Below are positions 11,939 through 22,605 of a DNA stretch of 64,000 nt, piece after piece (position 1 is the first letter of the stretch; each line of letters opens with the position of its first letter). The position numbers were made by a program, and so were the translations under genes. The notes under the pieces are model-generated. The model was not told where the DNA came from and ran no database searches. It saw only the letters and a list, made by a program, of their open reading frames with translations. The DNA comes from Dichetophora obliterata (Eukaryota > Arthropoda > Insecta > Diptera > Sciomyzidae): the NCBI GenBank assembly GCA_963920525.1, contig OY986437.1, positions 196,807,511 to 196,871,510 on the forward strand. The letters run 5' to 3'.

Positions 11939-11940
11939 TT

Positions 11941-12474
11941 AAATAAAAGTTAATATTTAAAAGACTTACATTGGCAACGCAAGCAATTATTGAGAATTAA
12001 TTAGAAAAATTTTAATGTAGGCAATATAAAAATAAGATTCGAGTTAACTGATAATTTTAAGCTAATATTAAAAAGAACTACAACAAAGGCATAATTAGTT
12101 TCAGGATGATGGAAATTGTATTCAATTGCTAACAGATGCCGGTTGTGATGATGCTTGCTCGCTGACAATATTAAAGTTGTTTAAAGTTGAACTTCGTCAC
12201 GGAAAAGATGTCCGTGTCCTCCGGATGCATTTGCTTGCTCATCTCTGTCATGGGTACAAGTTAGCTGATCGAGCTGCTGGACAGAAAGCACACGAGTAGA
12301 AAGGGTATTGATAAAAAAGCATATCCCAAAAATAAGTTCCACTTTTTTGAACAAGAGCCATCATTCTGAAAGATTGCTCAATCTAAGAATAAAATTATAA
12401 TAGTTATGTGAGTCGATCTTCCAAAATTAAAAACCAAAAATAAGTTAGGATTCAAATTATAACAAAATTAAAGC
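11941..12474. other. Intergenic DNA, nothing recognised
   Basis: No coding motif or paired repeat seen between the retroelement remnant and the first minisatellite block. Confidence 0.45.
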
Positions 12475-12695
12475 CGAAACCCAAGTCAAGTGTATTAAGT
12501 ATTGGTAATGAGTCAAGTTAAGCTATAAGTCAAAAAGAAAGTCAAGTGTAAAGCCAAGCAGAAGTTCAACAATTAAGCAAAGAGTCACGTCAAAAGTTAT
12601 TTACAGTACAGTAAAGTGAAGAGCACAAAGTTTTCAAGAGCCATATCAAGTAACAAGCCAAGAGTCAAATCAAGACATAAATCAAGAATGAAGAT
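12475..12695 (+). repeat. GTCAAG-type degenerate minisatellite, forward block 1
   Basis: Runs of GTCAAG, GAGTCAA and AAGCCAAG words at about 10-12-bp steps, with strong unit divergence. The same word family recurs in this orientation at 13940-14290, 15100-15610, 29880-30312, 30791-31730 and 32120-32960, and inverted at 20998-21120, 22120-22350 and 25489-26410. Confidence 0.8.
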
Positions 12696-13939
12696 ATGTA
12701 ATTTGATTGCATAAATTCAAATTTTTTTACTCTCATCATACTAATGAACTCTAAGCAATAATGCACTCCAGCAGATTTGATCATAATAAGAGGACATACC
12801 TAAATCTTTATAAATCCACCAGATCCACATAAAACTGACAATAGAAATTTAAAGCAGAACTTTCAAAATTCTATGCCAGACGACAGACAATTTTTTATAA
12901 CATCTTCCTCTACAGTTTGTTGCGATGTCATTGTCAAGTCTTCTAAACGGTTCCAAGCATTTAGCGGCAGCCGACTTTATCATTCAAAAATTGCTCCCTT
13001 ATACAGCAGAAACATCTCTAAATGTTTGATGCTTAACCCTCCCTCCCTCCCGCGTTAGCAGTGCATTTGTTTTGGTTATGTTTTTGTTCATTAAATTAAA
13101 TTTAGTTTACTTTAGATGCCGTTTTATCTGCGTGCCGTAGCTGAAGTAAAATGGAGACACAGTTAACGCTAAAAATAAAGAACCTCGACATAAGCGCTAT
13201 ACACAATTGTTTCACGTTTCGACAAAAGATGAGGCTAAAATACAAAATATGTAGGCATGCATAGGAAATGTGTAGTGTAGAAAAGGGAGTGAGCAACAGC
13301 AGCAGTGACAAGAAGATGAAGTGCATCAGCGAGTGCAGACAATGAATTCGTCATCGTCATTCTACGCCAATGTTGATGGTTCTGTGGAGGAGAAAGGGTG
13401 GGAGTTGCCAGAAAATTGCAGTTCATAGTGAAGCACTAATACGCCTCACAGAGTTGAATTTATTTTTGAAATTCATAGCGTTCTTCATGTAGTTTTCTCT
13501 TTTATTTTTGTATTATTAACCTTTTATCTGAGCATTAAATCAACTGCGAAAATAAAAACCAAAATTAAAAAACTTCATATCGACAGTTCAAAAGGGCAGT
13601 ACACTATATAGTATAAATAGTTTCGAGTTAATGTTTCTGTTGGTATCTATCATGTGAAGCATGAACTTTTACCAACAAAGTGCTAAGGGATTTGAAGGGC
13701 AACTGAAACATGTGTTACATAATTGAAAATAATGATGGATTTGATGGAAAATTATGAAAAAAAAAATCTATAGAAATTTATCATGGACTTAGGAAGTGGC
13801 AAGAAAACTGTTTTCTTCAGAGTATTTAACTTATAGCAAGAGCAAAAAAGAAACAAATTTAATTTTTTAAAAAATACTACTGTAAAAAATTTAATAAATG
13901 TTTGGTAAAAGTCCGATGTTTTTTCTGTTAGTACACAAG
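12696..13939. other. Interruption of minisatellite, no gene recognised
   Basis: About 1.2 kb of different composition between two minisatellite blocks. It may be inserted DNA, but I found no paired ends or coding motif. Confidence 0.4.
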
Positions 13940-14290
13940 AGTCAAGTAAAAAAAAAAAATATGTGTGTAGTTAAGGCCATGAGATGAATCCAAAGACACG
14001 TTTTACACACAAGAGTCATATCAAGTCAAATCAAAAACTAAATCAAGTTTAAGTCCATGGTTTTGTCAGAAGTCAAGATTCCAGTAAGTAGTCCTTTCTT
14101 AAGTCAAGTGCTTAGTCAATAGTTTAGTGAGCTCTGAAATGAAATCGAAATTTGAGTACAAAGTCTAACAAGTGCAGTAAAAATTATTTTTTCTAGATTC
14201 AAATGAAGTGAGTTAAATTAAATCAGGAGTTAAGTCAGTTTCTAGTCAAATTGTTGTCAATAGTCAAGATTTTATTCAGAAGATCTATCA
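13940..14290 (+). repeat. GTCAAG-type minisatellite, forward block 2
   Basis: Same word family as 12475-12695 (AAGTCAAG, AGTCAATAG, GTCAAGA), interrupted by diverged stretches. Confidence 0.7.
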
Positions 14291-14309
14291 AGAGCCACGA
14301 TTTTTTCCA

Positions 14310-14645
14310 ATTCAATTTATGAGGAATTGAGGTGTTCAATTACCCATTACAATTCCTGTAATGAAATTGACGATTTTTTCAATTCCATTCCAAAGAATTG
14401 AGGTGTTCAATTACCAATTACGATTTCTGTAATAGAATTTACGATTTTTTCCAATTCCATTCCTGAGGAATTGAGGTGTTCAATTACCCATTACAATTCC
14501 TGTAATGGAATAAACCATTTTTCCAATTCCATTCCAACGAATTGAGGTGTTCAATTACCAATTACACATCCTGTAATGGAATTGACGATTTTTTCAAATA
14601 CATTTCTGAGGAGTTGACAGGACCAATCATCAATTCCAAATTCCA
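14310..14645. repeat. 71-73-bp tandem repeat with dimeric higher-order pattern
   Basis: The anchor GGTGTTCAATTACC starts at 14331, 14402, 14475 and 14546, giving spacings of 71, 73 and 71 bp; a degraded fifth unit follows. Units 1 and 3 share GAGGAATTG upstream and ACCCATTACAATTCCTG downstream. Units 2 and 4 share AA[A/C]GAATTG and ACCAATTAC. The array is therefore a repeat of an about 144-bp dimer, meaning the most recent amplification copied two monomers together. Confidence 0.8.
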
Positions 14646-14689
14646 AGGAATTGGAATTGAATTGTAATAATTACTTTTTGACCCAGCTC

Positions 14690-15100
14690 TGAGTAAATGC
14701 AAGTTATTCTCTAGTTAGTAAATGAAGAAATAATAAAAAAATATCCCTTTTTAACAAAATGGCGATTAAAATTTTGTCTTAAATGGTTTGAAAAAAAATA
14801 CATTTTTATCCGAGGAATAAATTGTTGATTAATTACTAAAAAATATAGCTATTTATAAAGCTTATGTACAAATTTGAAACGGTAAATTTGAGACTATTTG
14901 TATTTACAGTACATAAAGGTTATGTACAAATCGGTTTAGCCATTTTCGAAAATTAATTTTCACCGGCTTTTAAAACTCAGTTTTGAGAAAAACGCTTTTA
15001 ATATTTAAAAGATTGTTACATTGAGACGTGACGTCTTTACAAATATGCAATTTTTTGAAAATTCTAACCCTATAAAACTCCTTAAGCCAAGATTCTTAGA
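14690..15100. other. AT-rich DNA without recognised gene
   Basis: No feature supported. Sits between tandem-repeat blocks. Confidence 0.5.
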
Positions 15101-15615
15101 AATGTTGTTAAGAATTCATTTGACAGTCAAGAAAGTAAAGTCAAATCTAGAATTAAGTTAAATTCAACTCAAGAGTTTTTCCAACCCAAGATTCCAGTCC
15201 GGAGTCATATCAAGTGACAAGTCAAGAGGAAAGTCAACAGTTAACTAAGAAAAATTAAAAGTCAAGTCAAGTTTTAAATAAAATTTTAAAAAGTAGAGTT
15301 AAGAATTAGTGTGAGAGTCAAAAGTAAGTAAATCAATTTAAATTGGTTTTTTGTCAAATTCAAGTCAAGTATTTTTTCAGGAGTTATGTTTAAAGGCCAT
15401 AGTACTATAAAGATTCAAGTCAAAAGTAAATTTAGGCGTCTTCACTGAAAGCAAATAAAGTTAAATTATACAAGAGTCAAGTAAAGGCAATAGCAGAATC
15501 TTTAGTCAAATCAAGAGACAAGTCAAGAGTGATGTCAATAGTAAAGTGAAATCAAAAGTCAACCCAAGATTTCAGTCAAGTCAAGAGCCAAGTGTGGAGT
15601 CAAAACTACAAGTAT
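15100..15615 (+). repeat. GTCAAG-type minisatellite, forward block 3
   Basis: Dense GTCAAG and GAGTCAA words continuing the array. The plus frame at 15546-15731 is a by-product of the repeat and is not called. Confidence 0.75.
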
Positions 15616-15870
15616 ACAGAGTAAAATTATTCAAAATTCGAGATAAGCCAATAGCATGGACATTTGTCAAGTCAAAAAAATCATATCTGAATAACTGTAT
15701 GATACTGATGAAACTCTGCCGTGATAAATGATCATATTTTAAATGAAATGTTGACTTACTTTCGACTAAATTTCGTCCAAGTCTCATTTATAAGGTTGAT
15801 GTTAAAATGAATGCATGTAACAAAGAAAAGACCCAGGTGACAGTTTGAGCGAAGGTGGAAAAGCGCATTT

Positions 15871-16254
15871 CTCTCAAGTGCCCCAACTTTATAAATTAAC
15901 CTTGATCTCGTCTAAGCTCTTGGCTTTTCTCATGAGTCCACTCCAAATTAACACTTAAACCTCTCAATGGCTAGACTAACTAAGAACAAAATAATTTGTT
16001 TGAAGTAATATTCCAATCATTTAGGTCCTAAAAATATGAAAAAAACACCTTTGATTTTTACATGCGCTACTTACGTTTTGCAAGCTTAAACTCCATTAGC
16101 TCGATTAGCTCCAACTCCTTTTTTCAAGTGAAAAATGCATAAACTCTCTTAATTTTACTTGAAAAATCGAGTTGGAACAAATGCTCACTTTTTATGCATT
16201 CTACCCAATGTATGCGTATACAAGGCTCTTTTATAAGGTTGTGGCACTTGAGAG
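15871..16254. repeat. Inverted-repeat element with inner hairpin
   Basis: CTCTCAAGTGCCCCAACTTT at the left pairs with the reverse complement of the right end (CTCTCAAGTGCCACAACCTT). Within it, about 16108-16130 and 16158-16177 form a second inverted repeat around TCAAGT and GAGTTGGA. A further TTATAAATTAA[C/T]CTTG block occurs both inside the left arm and just outside the right arm. This is MITE-like and non-coding, with no clear target-site duplication. Confidence 0.5.
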
Positions 16255-16461
16255 CGAGTACCATAACCTTATAAATTAATCTTGTGCGTATAGCTCATAC
16301 ATTTCGTGGTTCACTCGAATGCGATAGTCATCTGCAACACGAAGAAGAGCAAAAGTTTTTCGCAGAATTTTTCTCTCAAATACTACAAAAGCTGCAACAA
16401 CTTTCTACTCCATAAAGGAGAACGGGTAAGATGAGTAAGAAAAATTTGCTTACTAAGTTCA

Positions 16462-17399
16462 TACACCCAGAAAAAAAACTGGTTAGTTGTACCAAATTTT
16501 AACACGAATCGTCAGGTTAATGTTAATTTTAATGTTGTATGGTGGAGATGCGTATTGCGACCTAAATTAGATCTATTGTACCTTCTTCTCAAAGCTCCGC
16601 TGGGTTTGCGGATTACAGAATTCCATCCAGCCCTATTTCTCTAAAGAATTTGAGAATATTCTTAGGTTCAAGGGATGAAACGTGCTCTAGACTCAGCTCA
16701 TAGTTCCCCAGTGCTAGTTTACGTCTGCGAGCCACGGCGTCGCAGTTTGTGAGTAGGTGTATTGGAGTCTCCTCTGCTTCTTCAGTTTAAGATTACCACA
16801 TGCCATTCAGGTCAATTTAACAAGTTTTTGTGGTTTAATGAACCTGACAAATGTAGTTATCTTACCAAAATTTTAACCAGTGTTTGTAGTCAAATCGAAT
16901 CAAATCTAGTTTATTTGACCAAATGCTAGGTTCAAATGTTTTTTTGCTTCAATCACCTACATGCAAATTTTGGAATTTTTTAACAATCACATCACAAGAA
17001 ACAAAATTGAGACTAAAACACCTCTTTTTGCTCCCAACAGCGGTCAGAGAGAGAGCCAGAGCAAATGAGTTATGGTCACTTTATTTTTTTAGCCCAAATG
17101 ACTACAGAATTAGATAAAATTTAAATCTTATAGACAGGTTTAATTCACCTACTTTATCCCGAGCTATCCTTTGTTGCAAATTCTGCATAACAAGAGCAGA
17201 ATTTGACAGCTAGCAATTTGTTTTTTTCCGCTATAAGTCACCATGTTTTTTCCTCTATTTTCTACATGCATTTTTGTAAACTTGATCCGTCAGGTGAAAG
17301 TAACGTGAATCAAGTTATTACGATGTGGTTGACTCTCCTAACCAAATTTGTCAGGTAAAAGTAAGCTGGATCATGTAAGAGTATTTTTCCCTGAGTGTA
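16462..17399. mobile_element. Element with CACCCAG/CTGAGTG ends and TA flanks
   Basis: The left end TACACCCAGAAAAAAAACT and right end TTTTTCCCTGAGTGTA form short inverted ends flanked by TA. Internally, two CAGGT[G/A]AAAGTAA segments lie near 17292 and 17353. The only coding trace inside is the C-terminus of an unrelated non-LTR element (16613-16790), which probably inserted or was captured. The short ends make this call tentative. Confidence 0.4.
16613..16790 (-). pseudogene. 3' end of LOA/I/R1-type retrotransposon ORF2
   Basis: Reading the minus strand gives an uninterrupted C-terminal peptide: EAEETPIHLLTNCDAVARRK, then ALGNYELSLEHVSSLEPKNI and a REIGLDG ending before a stop at 16613-16615. 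The TPIHLLTNCDAVARR part matches the C-terminal cysteine/histidine region following RNase H in LOA/I/R1-group elements (the intact H-L-L-C-x-C-P pattern survives only in part). Nothing of the RT or RNase H is present, so it is a severely 5'-truncated copy. It is a different family from the element at 38569-42519, whose C-terminus ends differently. Confidence 0.65.
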
Positions 17400-17589
17400 G
17401 TCAGACCTATTGGCAAGTGTGATCCTTCGATTAATCTCGGAGCTGACATTATTTTAGGTCTTGACGGCAGAGCCAATTCATATAAACTCTTTGACCACTT
17501 TGAAGGTATTTCTTCCCATTTCAACATTAGACACAATGATTCCCACGTCCCTGTTTGAAAACATCATAAGCTCAGCATAAACCCACTCT

Positions 17590-17770
17590 TGCAGATTATT
17601 TTTTCAATAGCTGAATTCAAAGTGTCATCTGCATAAGCAAGGCGCTAGATACTTTTGTAGAAAATTGTGCTATTATGATGTATTCGGTTTTTCCGCTAAT
17701 GGCTCACCTTGCCTGAAGCAGCAAGCGATATTGAATGGGTCGGATAGGTTCTTGAGTGATTTGACAGAGC
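17590..17770 (-). pseudogene. RTE reverse transcriptase motifs B and C
   Basis: The minus strand shows SLKNLSDPFNIACCFRQGEP, the motif B region of RTE reverse transcriptases. It is followed after a frame break by KSI, a stop, then RLAYADDTLNSAIEKII, which contains the intact YADD catalytic box. The fingers and motif A are absent, so this piece cannot function, but the catalytic box itself is unmutated. Confidence 0.75.
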
Positions 17771-17853
17771 TGGAGGTATTGCTCAATGTCATTCTGCATA
17801 GCCTTATAAGTTTTGCTTAAATACCAAACTCGGACATAATGGAGTACAGACAA

Positions 17854-18285
17854 TAGGCCGGATCGATTTGTGGGGAGGCAAAAAAATCGCCCATTGCTCA
17901 GTGAAAATCAGTGAAATTCTAGGGATCAAAATAAGAAACTTTGCCCGAGGAACTATACCTCTAAAACTAATTCTAATGCACCAACTTTTGACTTTTGTCC
18001 CGTAGGGTCAAATTTTTAAAAATCCCTCGTTGACCCATTTAGAGTGCCCCAATCGAGTCCAAATGTATGACCGACCCCCACTAACTTTGGAGGGCCGATT
18101 CACCCTAGCCAGTAACACACCCCTGGAACCCCCTGGGGGTTTCCACATACAAACGGTGATTTTTTGAAACGGTGATTTTTTGAATTCGTTTTAGAGGTAT
18201 AGTTCCTCGGGCAAAGTTTCTTATTTTGATCCCTAGAATACGATTTTCACTGAGTAATGGGCGATTTTTAAATCGACCCGACCTA
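17854..18285. mobile_element. hAT-like MITE with 8-bp TSD ACAGACAA
   Basis: Exactly 432 bp, flanked by ACAGACAA at 17846-17853 and 18286-18293. The ends TAGGCCGGATCGATTT and (reverse complement) TAGGTCGGGTCGATTT begin arms of about 115 bp. These also share ATCGCCCATT[G/A]CTCAGTG, TCTAGGGATCAAAATAAG and GAGGAACTATACCTCTAAAA. The 8-bp duplication suggests hAT-type (or P-type) mobilisation. It interrupts the RTE remnant. There is no coding sequence; the 82-codon minus frame at 18105-18353 is a chance reading. Confidence 0.9.
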
Positions 18286-18307
18286 ACAGACAATCTCTTA
18301 TCGGGCT

Positions 18308-18600
18308 GTCGAATGCAGCTTTGTAGCGGTATTTGTGTGGTCTTCGCCAGCAAGCAGCTTAAAGAAATATTCCCTCCATAATCTCAAAACGCACTGTTTA
18401 TCAGTAACCAGATTTCCATTTTCGTCTCGGCAATCAGATGCTCTGGTCTTAAAACCGTGGGTCAGGCAGCTAACCTGCTGATAAAATTTTCGTACAGCGT
18501 TTTTGCCCTTCTACATTTCGAGTTTCTCCCCTTCTCGCCTTTCCTGCTTCCATGATTTCCATCTTGAAAGGCGCCTTTCTTCCTTTCTCTTTTCAGGAAA
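18308..18600 (-). pseudogene. RTE linker between endonuclease and RT
   Basis: The minus strand reads EKRKEERRLSRWKSWKQERR and EGEKLEM, then a stop, then KGKNAVRKFYQQV, LTHGFKTRASDCRDENGN, LVTDKQCVLRLWREYFFKLL, AGEDHTN. This is the characteristic charged linker of fly RTE elements. One in-frame TAG interrupts it, and a TAA follows at the end. The MITE at 17854-18285 lies immediately beyond. Confidence 0.8.
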
Positions 18601-18604
18601 CCTG

Positions 18605-19935
18605 CCAGATGATCTTCGGGGAATCTGCCTGTCCAAAGCCAGGATTTTAAAGGGTGATGGTTGGTTATTAGGTGGACAATTTATGGGACACGGCCCATGA
18701 ATTTATCTCAAAATGAGTTCGTTCTTGAGGTACGGCTCTTGAATGTTCATCTGATTTCCGTAAAATAAATAGGTTTACCTTGAACTTTGGTTGTTGGTGC
18801 CAAATCTTGGAGAAAGCATGGTTTTGGTATTAAGTTATCATAACATTGTTATTGTAATATGCTTTCGATGGAGGATCAATCCAATATAACTTTAAGAGCG
18901 GGGGCAGTCATTCATCAATGATGAGGATACCTGATCTATCATTGTTCTGCAGACTTTGTTTTAGAATAAGCGTTCTATGTAAGAGGCATAGAGCCCTTAG
19001 ACCGAGTATAAGCCAATTGGTATACTACGGCTTACGCTTCCTAGTTTTCGGAAAGAGGCTTTTAAGAAGCTTTAATTAAGCTAACGAAGTTGCGTAATTA
19101 GGATTGCGGTTCTCTCGGTATTAAATTACCGGGAAACCAATGGTTATTTTTAACTTAGTCATGTACAATTCTAGTGACTGAAGGTGTCACAGTCAGATAT
19201 AAATGCTCTAAGAACTTTTGGTCTGTAGACAGGATTTTGAAGAGCCTTGTCTGGTGGAACCTTGAGCCCGGGTATTGACTGTCGTGGGCTGGTCCTTGGG
19301 GGTTCACGCTCTGGTTGTGGCTAGACCAGGAAGGTTGGTGTGAGTTACACTTAGTTGAACTTGGGTAGGTAATTCCCTTAAATTACTAAGAGAAAGATGG
19401 TAGATAAACTCTCGTTTATTTCAAACAGTGAATGTTAGGAAGGTAAGCAACTACCGAATCAAAGTACTGTTATCTTTGGAATTTGAGAACAGGCGACGGG
19501 AAAACCTAAACAGTTTGAGTTGTCTCCACAAATAATTGGGGAACCTGATGACATAGCAACAGTACCATAGTTTTGATGTAGGCATCGCTTCCTAGTTTTC
19601 ATGATAAAGATTACCTTCTTTGATCGTGTAAGCGAAATTGCGTGCCAAAAATGGGTTAAATTATCGGTATGTATACCAATAATAACCCATGGTTATTTTA
19701 TAACCAAGTCATGTACAATTTTAGTGGCCAAATGTGTCACGGTCATGCATATAGTCTAATAGATGGTTAAATGTTGGTCTGTGCTATGAAATTAGGGGAA
19801 CCTTTTTGGTGGATCTGTTGAATTCCGAAGGGGCGTTGGTCGACGCTAAATATTGCTTCCAAGCTTTGGAGCACCGTAGAATTAAGTCTTCACGGCAGGG
19901 GTCTAGGTTAAACACATAGAGGGTTTCCTCTCTTC
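18605..19935. repeat. Unidentified insertion with 550-bp internal duplication
   Basis: This 1.3-kb block separates two adjacent parts of the RTE linker. Its edges are AGGAAACC at the left and GGTTTCCT at the right, with a near-matching CTCTTTTCAGGA/CTCTCTTCAGGA at the two junctions that may be a target duplication. Internally, GCTTCCTAGTTTT (19036 and 19587) and GTCATGTACAATT (19158 and 19708), plus TGTCAC and GGTCTGT words, recur 550-556 bp apart, so about 230 bp is duplicated. There is no coding potential and I do not recognise it. The boundaries are approximate. Confidence 0.5.
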
Positions 19936-20132
19936 AGGATATTTCTTCTATGTGGCTCACGTGGCAGCAGATTGCAGCGTCTTTTCATAAGCAGCGTTAT
20001 TTGCTTAGTATCACAACACGCCTGGTCATACCATTGGTTGCGTGGTGTTGGAGTTTTGTAACTAAAGGCCTTTGTTTTTAGCACCAGCTCGCATAGAGTG
20101 TGATATGTGCTTACATAGTACGCCAGGGTCAT
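19908..20132 (-). pseudogene. RTE linker segment after the endonuclease
   Basis: The minus frame contains PTPRNQWYDQACCDTKQ, equivalent to the NEWYDEEC segment that follows the endonuclease in RTE proteins, then arginine-rich sequence. It overlaps the end of the endonuclease block in a different frame, so a frameshift lies near 20110. The coding breaks at about 19935 where foreign sequence begins and resumes near 18600. Confidence 0.7.
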
Positions 20133-20840
20133 CGGATGCAGGTGTTACCAAGTTGAACAGCTTGGAATAAGCTTCAACAGTCCTTTTTGACAGCAGTTCA
20201 GTGACTTGCAGCTTTCTATGCGTGCTAGAGCGGACGTTGTTTGCAATGCAGAGTCCCATGCGTATCATGGCTGCAAGAAAATAATGGTCAAATCCAACAT
20301 TGACTCCTCGGAACGTATGATAGAGCGCGCTTGATGCATGCCATTCATCTATCACAACATGATCAGTTTGGTTGCGTGTTTTGCTCTCGGAGGACAGCCA
20401 AGTAGCTTTATGAATATCGGGATGTTGAAATATAGTGTTACTAACTACCACTTTTCGTGCCGCAGCGAAGTTAATCAGCATCAGTACATTATTGGAGGTG
20501 TTCTTGGGAAGACTGAATCGGCCGATGGTGGGGCTAAAAATGCTTTCTTGTCCTACTTTTGCGTTTAAGTGCCCGAGAATAATCTTAACATCATGGGTCG
20601 GGCAGCGGTCATATGTTGTCTCGAGTCTCGCATAGAATTCATCCTAAGCAACATCATCTTTTTGCTCCCTTGGTGCGAGAATTTAGACTTGACGCGAATA
20701 GTAGCCTAATGTTAGCCTTTACTTGTGCGACTGCTTCCGACTGTTGGATCTCATTAAGGGTCTGAACATTCCAGGTGCATATCCTTAAATCAACGTTTAA
20801 GGGGTTTTTATCCGAGGCATTCTTATTGGTTTTCATTGGA
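20062..20840 (-). pseudogene. RTE endonuclease (EEP domain)
   Basis: The start LRICTWNVQTLNEIQQSEA (minus frame from 20836) is the usual RTE beginning. After a frame break, the frame from about 20640 reads DVKIILGHLNAKVGQES, where intact relatives have GDFNAKVG, so the catalytic Asp is replaced. It continues through INFAAARKVVVSNTIFQH, PDIHKATWLSSESKTRNQTD, HVVIDEWHAS and FDHYFLAAMI, the conserved final catalytic region. The order and spacing match RTE endonucleases closely. The changed active site and the frame break show that it is dead. Confidence 0.85.
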
Positions 20841-20997
20841 GCGATTTTTTTAAATTGTGGATTACAAATACTACGAACAACCTGATTAAGGTCTAGAAAA
20901 CTACATGTTTGTATTTCATTTCGCTCCTACCACTCAGACAAATAGGTTCATCTGGGAACCATTCCCCTATCCGATACCCGCGGGGTTTTTTCATAAT

Positions 20998-21120
20998 TTA
21001 ACTTTATATTAACTTTTGACTCGAATCCTATTTCGACTTTACTTGATAACTTTACTCATTAACTTGAATATTAATCTGAGCCTTGATTTGACTCATTACT
21101 TCGTTCCAACAAACTTTTGG
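20998..21120 (-). repeat. Inverted GTCAAG minisatellite, first reverse block
   Basis: TTGACTCG, CTTGATAACTT, CTTGA and TTGACTCATTA words are the reverse complement of the forward GTCAAG family seen at 12.5-15.6 kb. Confidence 0.6.
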
Positions 21121-22119
21121 TTTGGTTTTCCGCCAGCCTATTGCACAACAATTTTTGGTTTATTCTTATAGAAAAGTATCCACGTTCAAGTTCAGGTTTG
21201 TATGACTAAAGAAAAAACTTATAAAATTAACATTAGCTACATACTTAAAGGAAAAAAAGAACATTATATATATATTAAGTCAATATTCAATGAATTGGAA
21301 GTTATACAGCTTTATTTAAAATTACTTTAAAAACCTTCAAATACATACGAGCAATACTTTTATCTTCACATTTCACATTTTTCTGCAACATTTCTTCTTT
21401 ATCTCTTACAGTGTTCTTCTAAGCTTTATGCACCAATAAAAGTGAATGAAGTGATAAAAATACAAATGACAAAAAAGCAAAAATAAAAAAAAAACACAAA
21501 AATAACTAAAGCACAAAACAAATGTAAGTTGTTGTAAACACTGGCTAACCATAAATTTAACATGCGTCATGCTCACGTTTCGCTCAACTTGAAGTCTACT
21601 TGAATTTATTAAAAAAATACTCTAGAGCTCAATCAGTACAGTTTAGTTCGAAATGAAAGAATTTCATTGTGGGCATGTTTATTGCAAACATGTATCTATT
21701 TATAAGTGGATAGCCATATGTATATATGTATATACCTATATTTGCATTCATATTAAATGTTTTTGCGATAATGTTTTCTTATAATTTAAAAAAGAAATGG
21801 ATAACTAATATTAAACGATTGATTACTTATAATGGAACTATTTTGACTTAAAGAAATCTTAAAAAAGTGAACTGTTGGCAACTCTTTGGTGTACAATGGA
21901 ATTTTTATCTTAGTTTATGCACTTGAATTCTTTATTGAATTAATAAGGAAATTACATTTATGTTACTCACATTTTATTTAGATACTAGTATTAGTTCATT
22001 GTTGTCAAGTTGTTTGAAATAAAAAATATTGATGTACCTATTTTGACTTTAACCTCGCCTCTGATGTCGAATTCAAGTGATTTCTTGGTAATAATCAAGT
22101 GCATAAAAAGTTTAGAAGT
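21121..22119. other. AT-rich DNA without recognised gene
   Basis: Contains A-runs and short TATA microsatellites near 21260 and 21720. No supportable feature. Confidence 0.5.
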
Positions 22120-22350
22120 ATTTTTATTTAGTCTAATTGAAATTGATTTTTTTGAACTTGAGTTTGACTTTTGACTTTCGATTTGTAACATGACTCGACA
22201 CTGAAATAGACTCTTGACCTAACTATTGACTTGATTCGACTGACTTAAAGGAACTCTGTACTTAACTGTTGACTTGGCTCTAAGCTGGACTCTTGATTTG
22301 ATGTTTGAATTTACTTATGACTGGAGTCTTGACTTGACTTGACTTTTGAC
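22120..22350 (-). repeat. Inverted GTCAAG minisatellite, up to element insertion
   Basis: Dense TTGACTTGACTCTTGAC words, reverse orientation. The array is cut at 22350 by the foldback element and resumes at 25489 with the same words; CTTTTGAC is present on both sides. Confidence 0.8.
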
Positions 22351-22605
22351 CAGGGATCGTATTTGCTCACTCATGAAGCTTCATGAATATGAGGGAATTT
22401 TTTGTTCAAAAAATAAAAGTGTTCATATTCATTTTCGTGAAGAGCTGAGCAGATTTTTTTGTTCATGAAGTGAAGAAGAGGAAACCAGTTTGTGAACAAC
22501 AATATGTTTTACTCTTCCGAAAAAACTGCTGCTATTCATCTCTTCTTCAATTCTTCACTTGTCGTTCGTTGGCTCTTCATTTATTCATTAACTAACTGAT
22601 ATACC

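Larger units (their letters stand above)
9915..11940 (-). mobile_element. CR1/Jockey-type non-LTR retrotransposon remnant
   Basis: Read on the minus strand, the block contains, in order, an endonuclease start (about 11938-11640), endonuclease C-terminal half (about 11483-11150), a linker, and reverse transcriptase motifs (10750-9925). Both ends are missing: there is no 5' ORF1, no RT thumb and no 3' tail. At least three frame breaks separate the coding blocks. Clade placement rests on the endonuclease wording (a KICHINAQSL start) and the RT motifs without RNase H. A related C-terminal fragment lies on the plus strand at 61085-61500. Confidence 0.8.
17560..20992 (-). mobile_element. RTE-clade retrotransposon remnant
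   Basis: Minus-strand blocks appear in the RTE order. A 5' region near 20992-20840 precedes the endonuclease (20836-20062), which leads to a linker (20132-19908 and 18600-18308) and RT pieces (17770-17590). Two foreign insertions interrupt it: 18605-19935 inside the linker, and the 432-bp MITE 17854-18285. RT motifs 1 to A are missing between the linker and motif B, so the copy also has an internal deletion. There is no intact frame anywhere. The endonuclease resembles proteins often annotated in insects as 'craniofacial development protein 2-like', which are RTE endonucleases. Confidence 0.85.
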
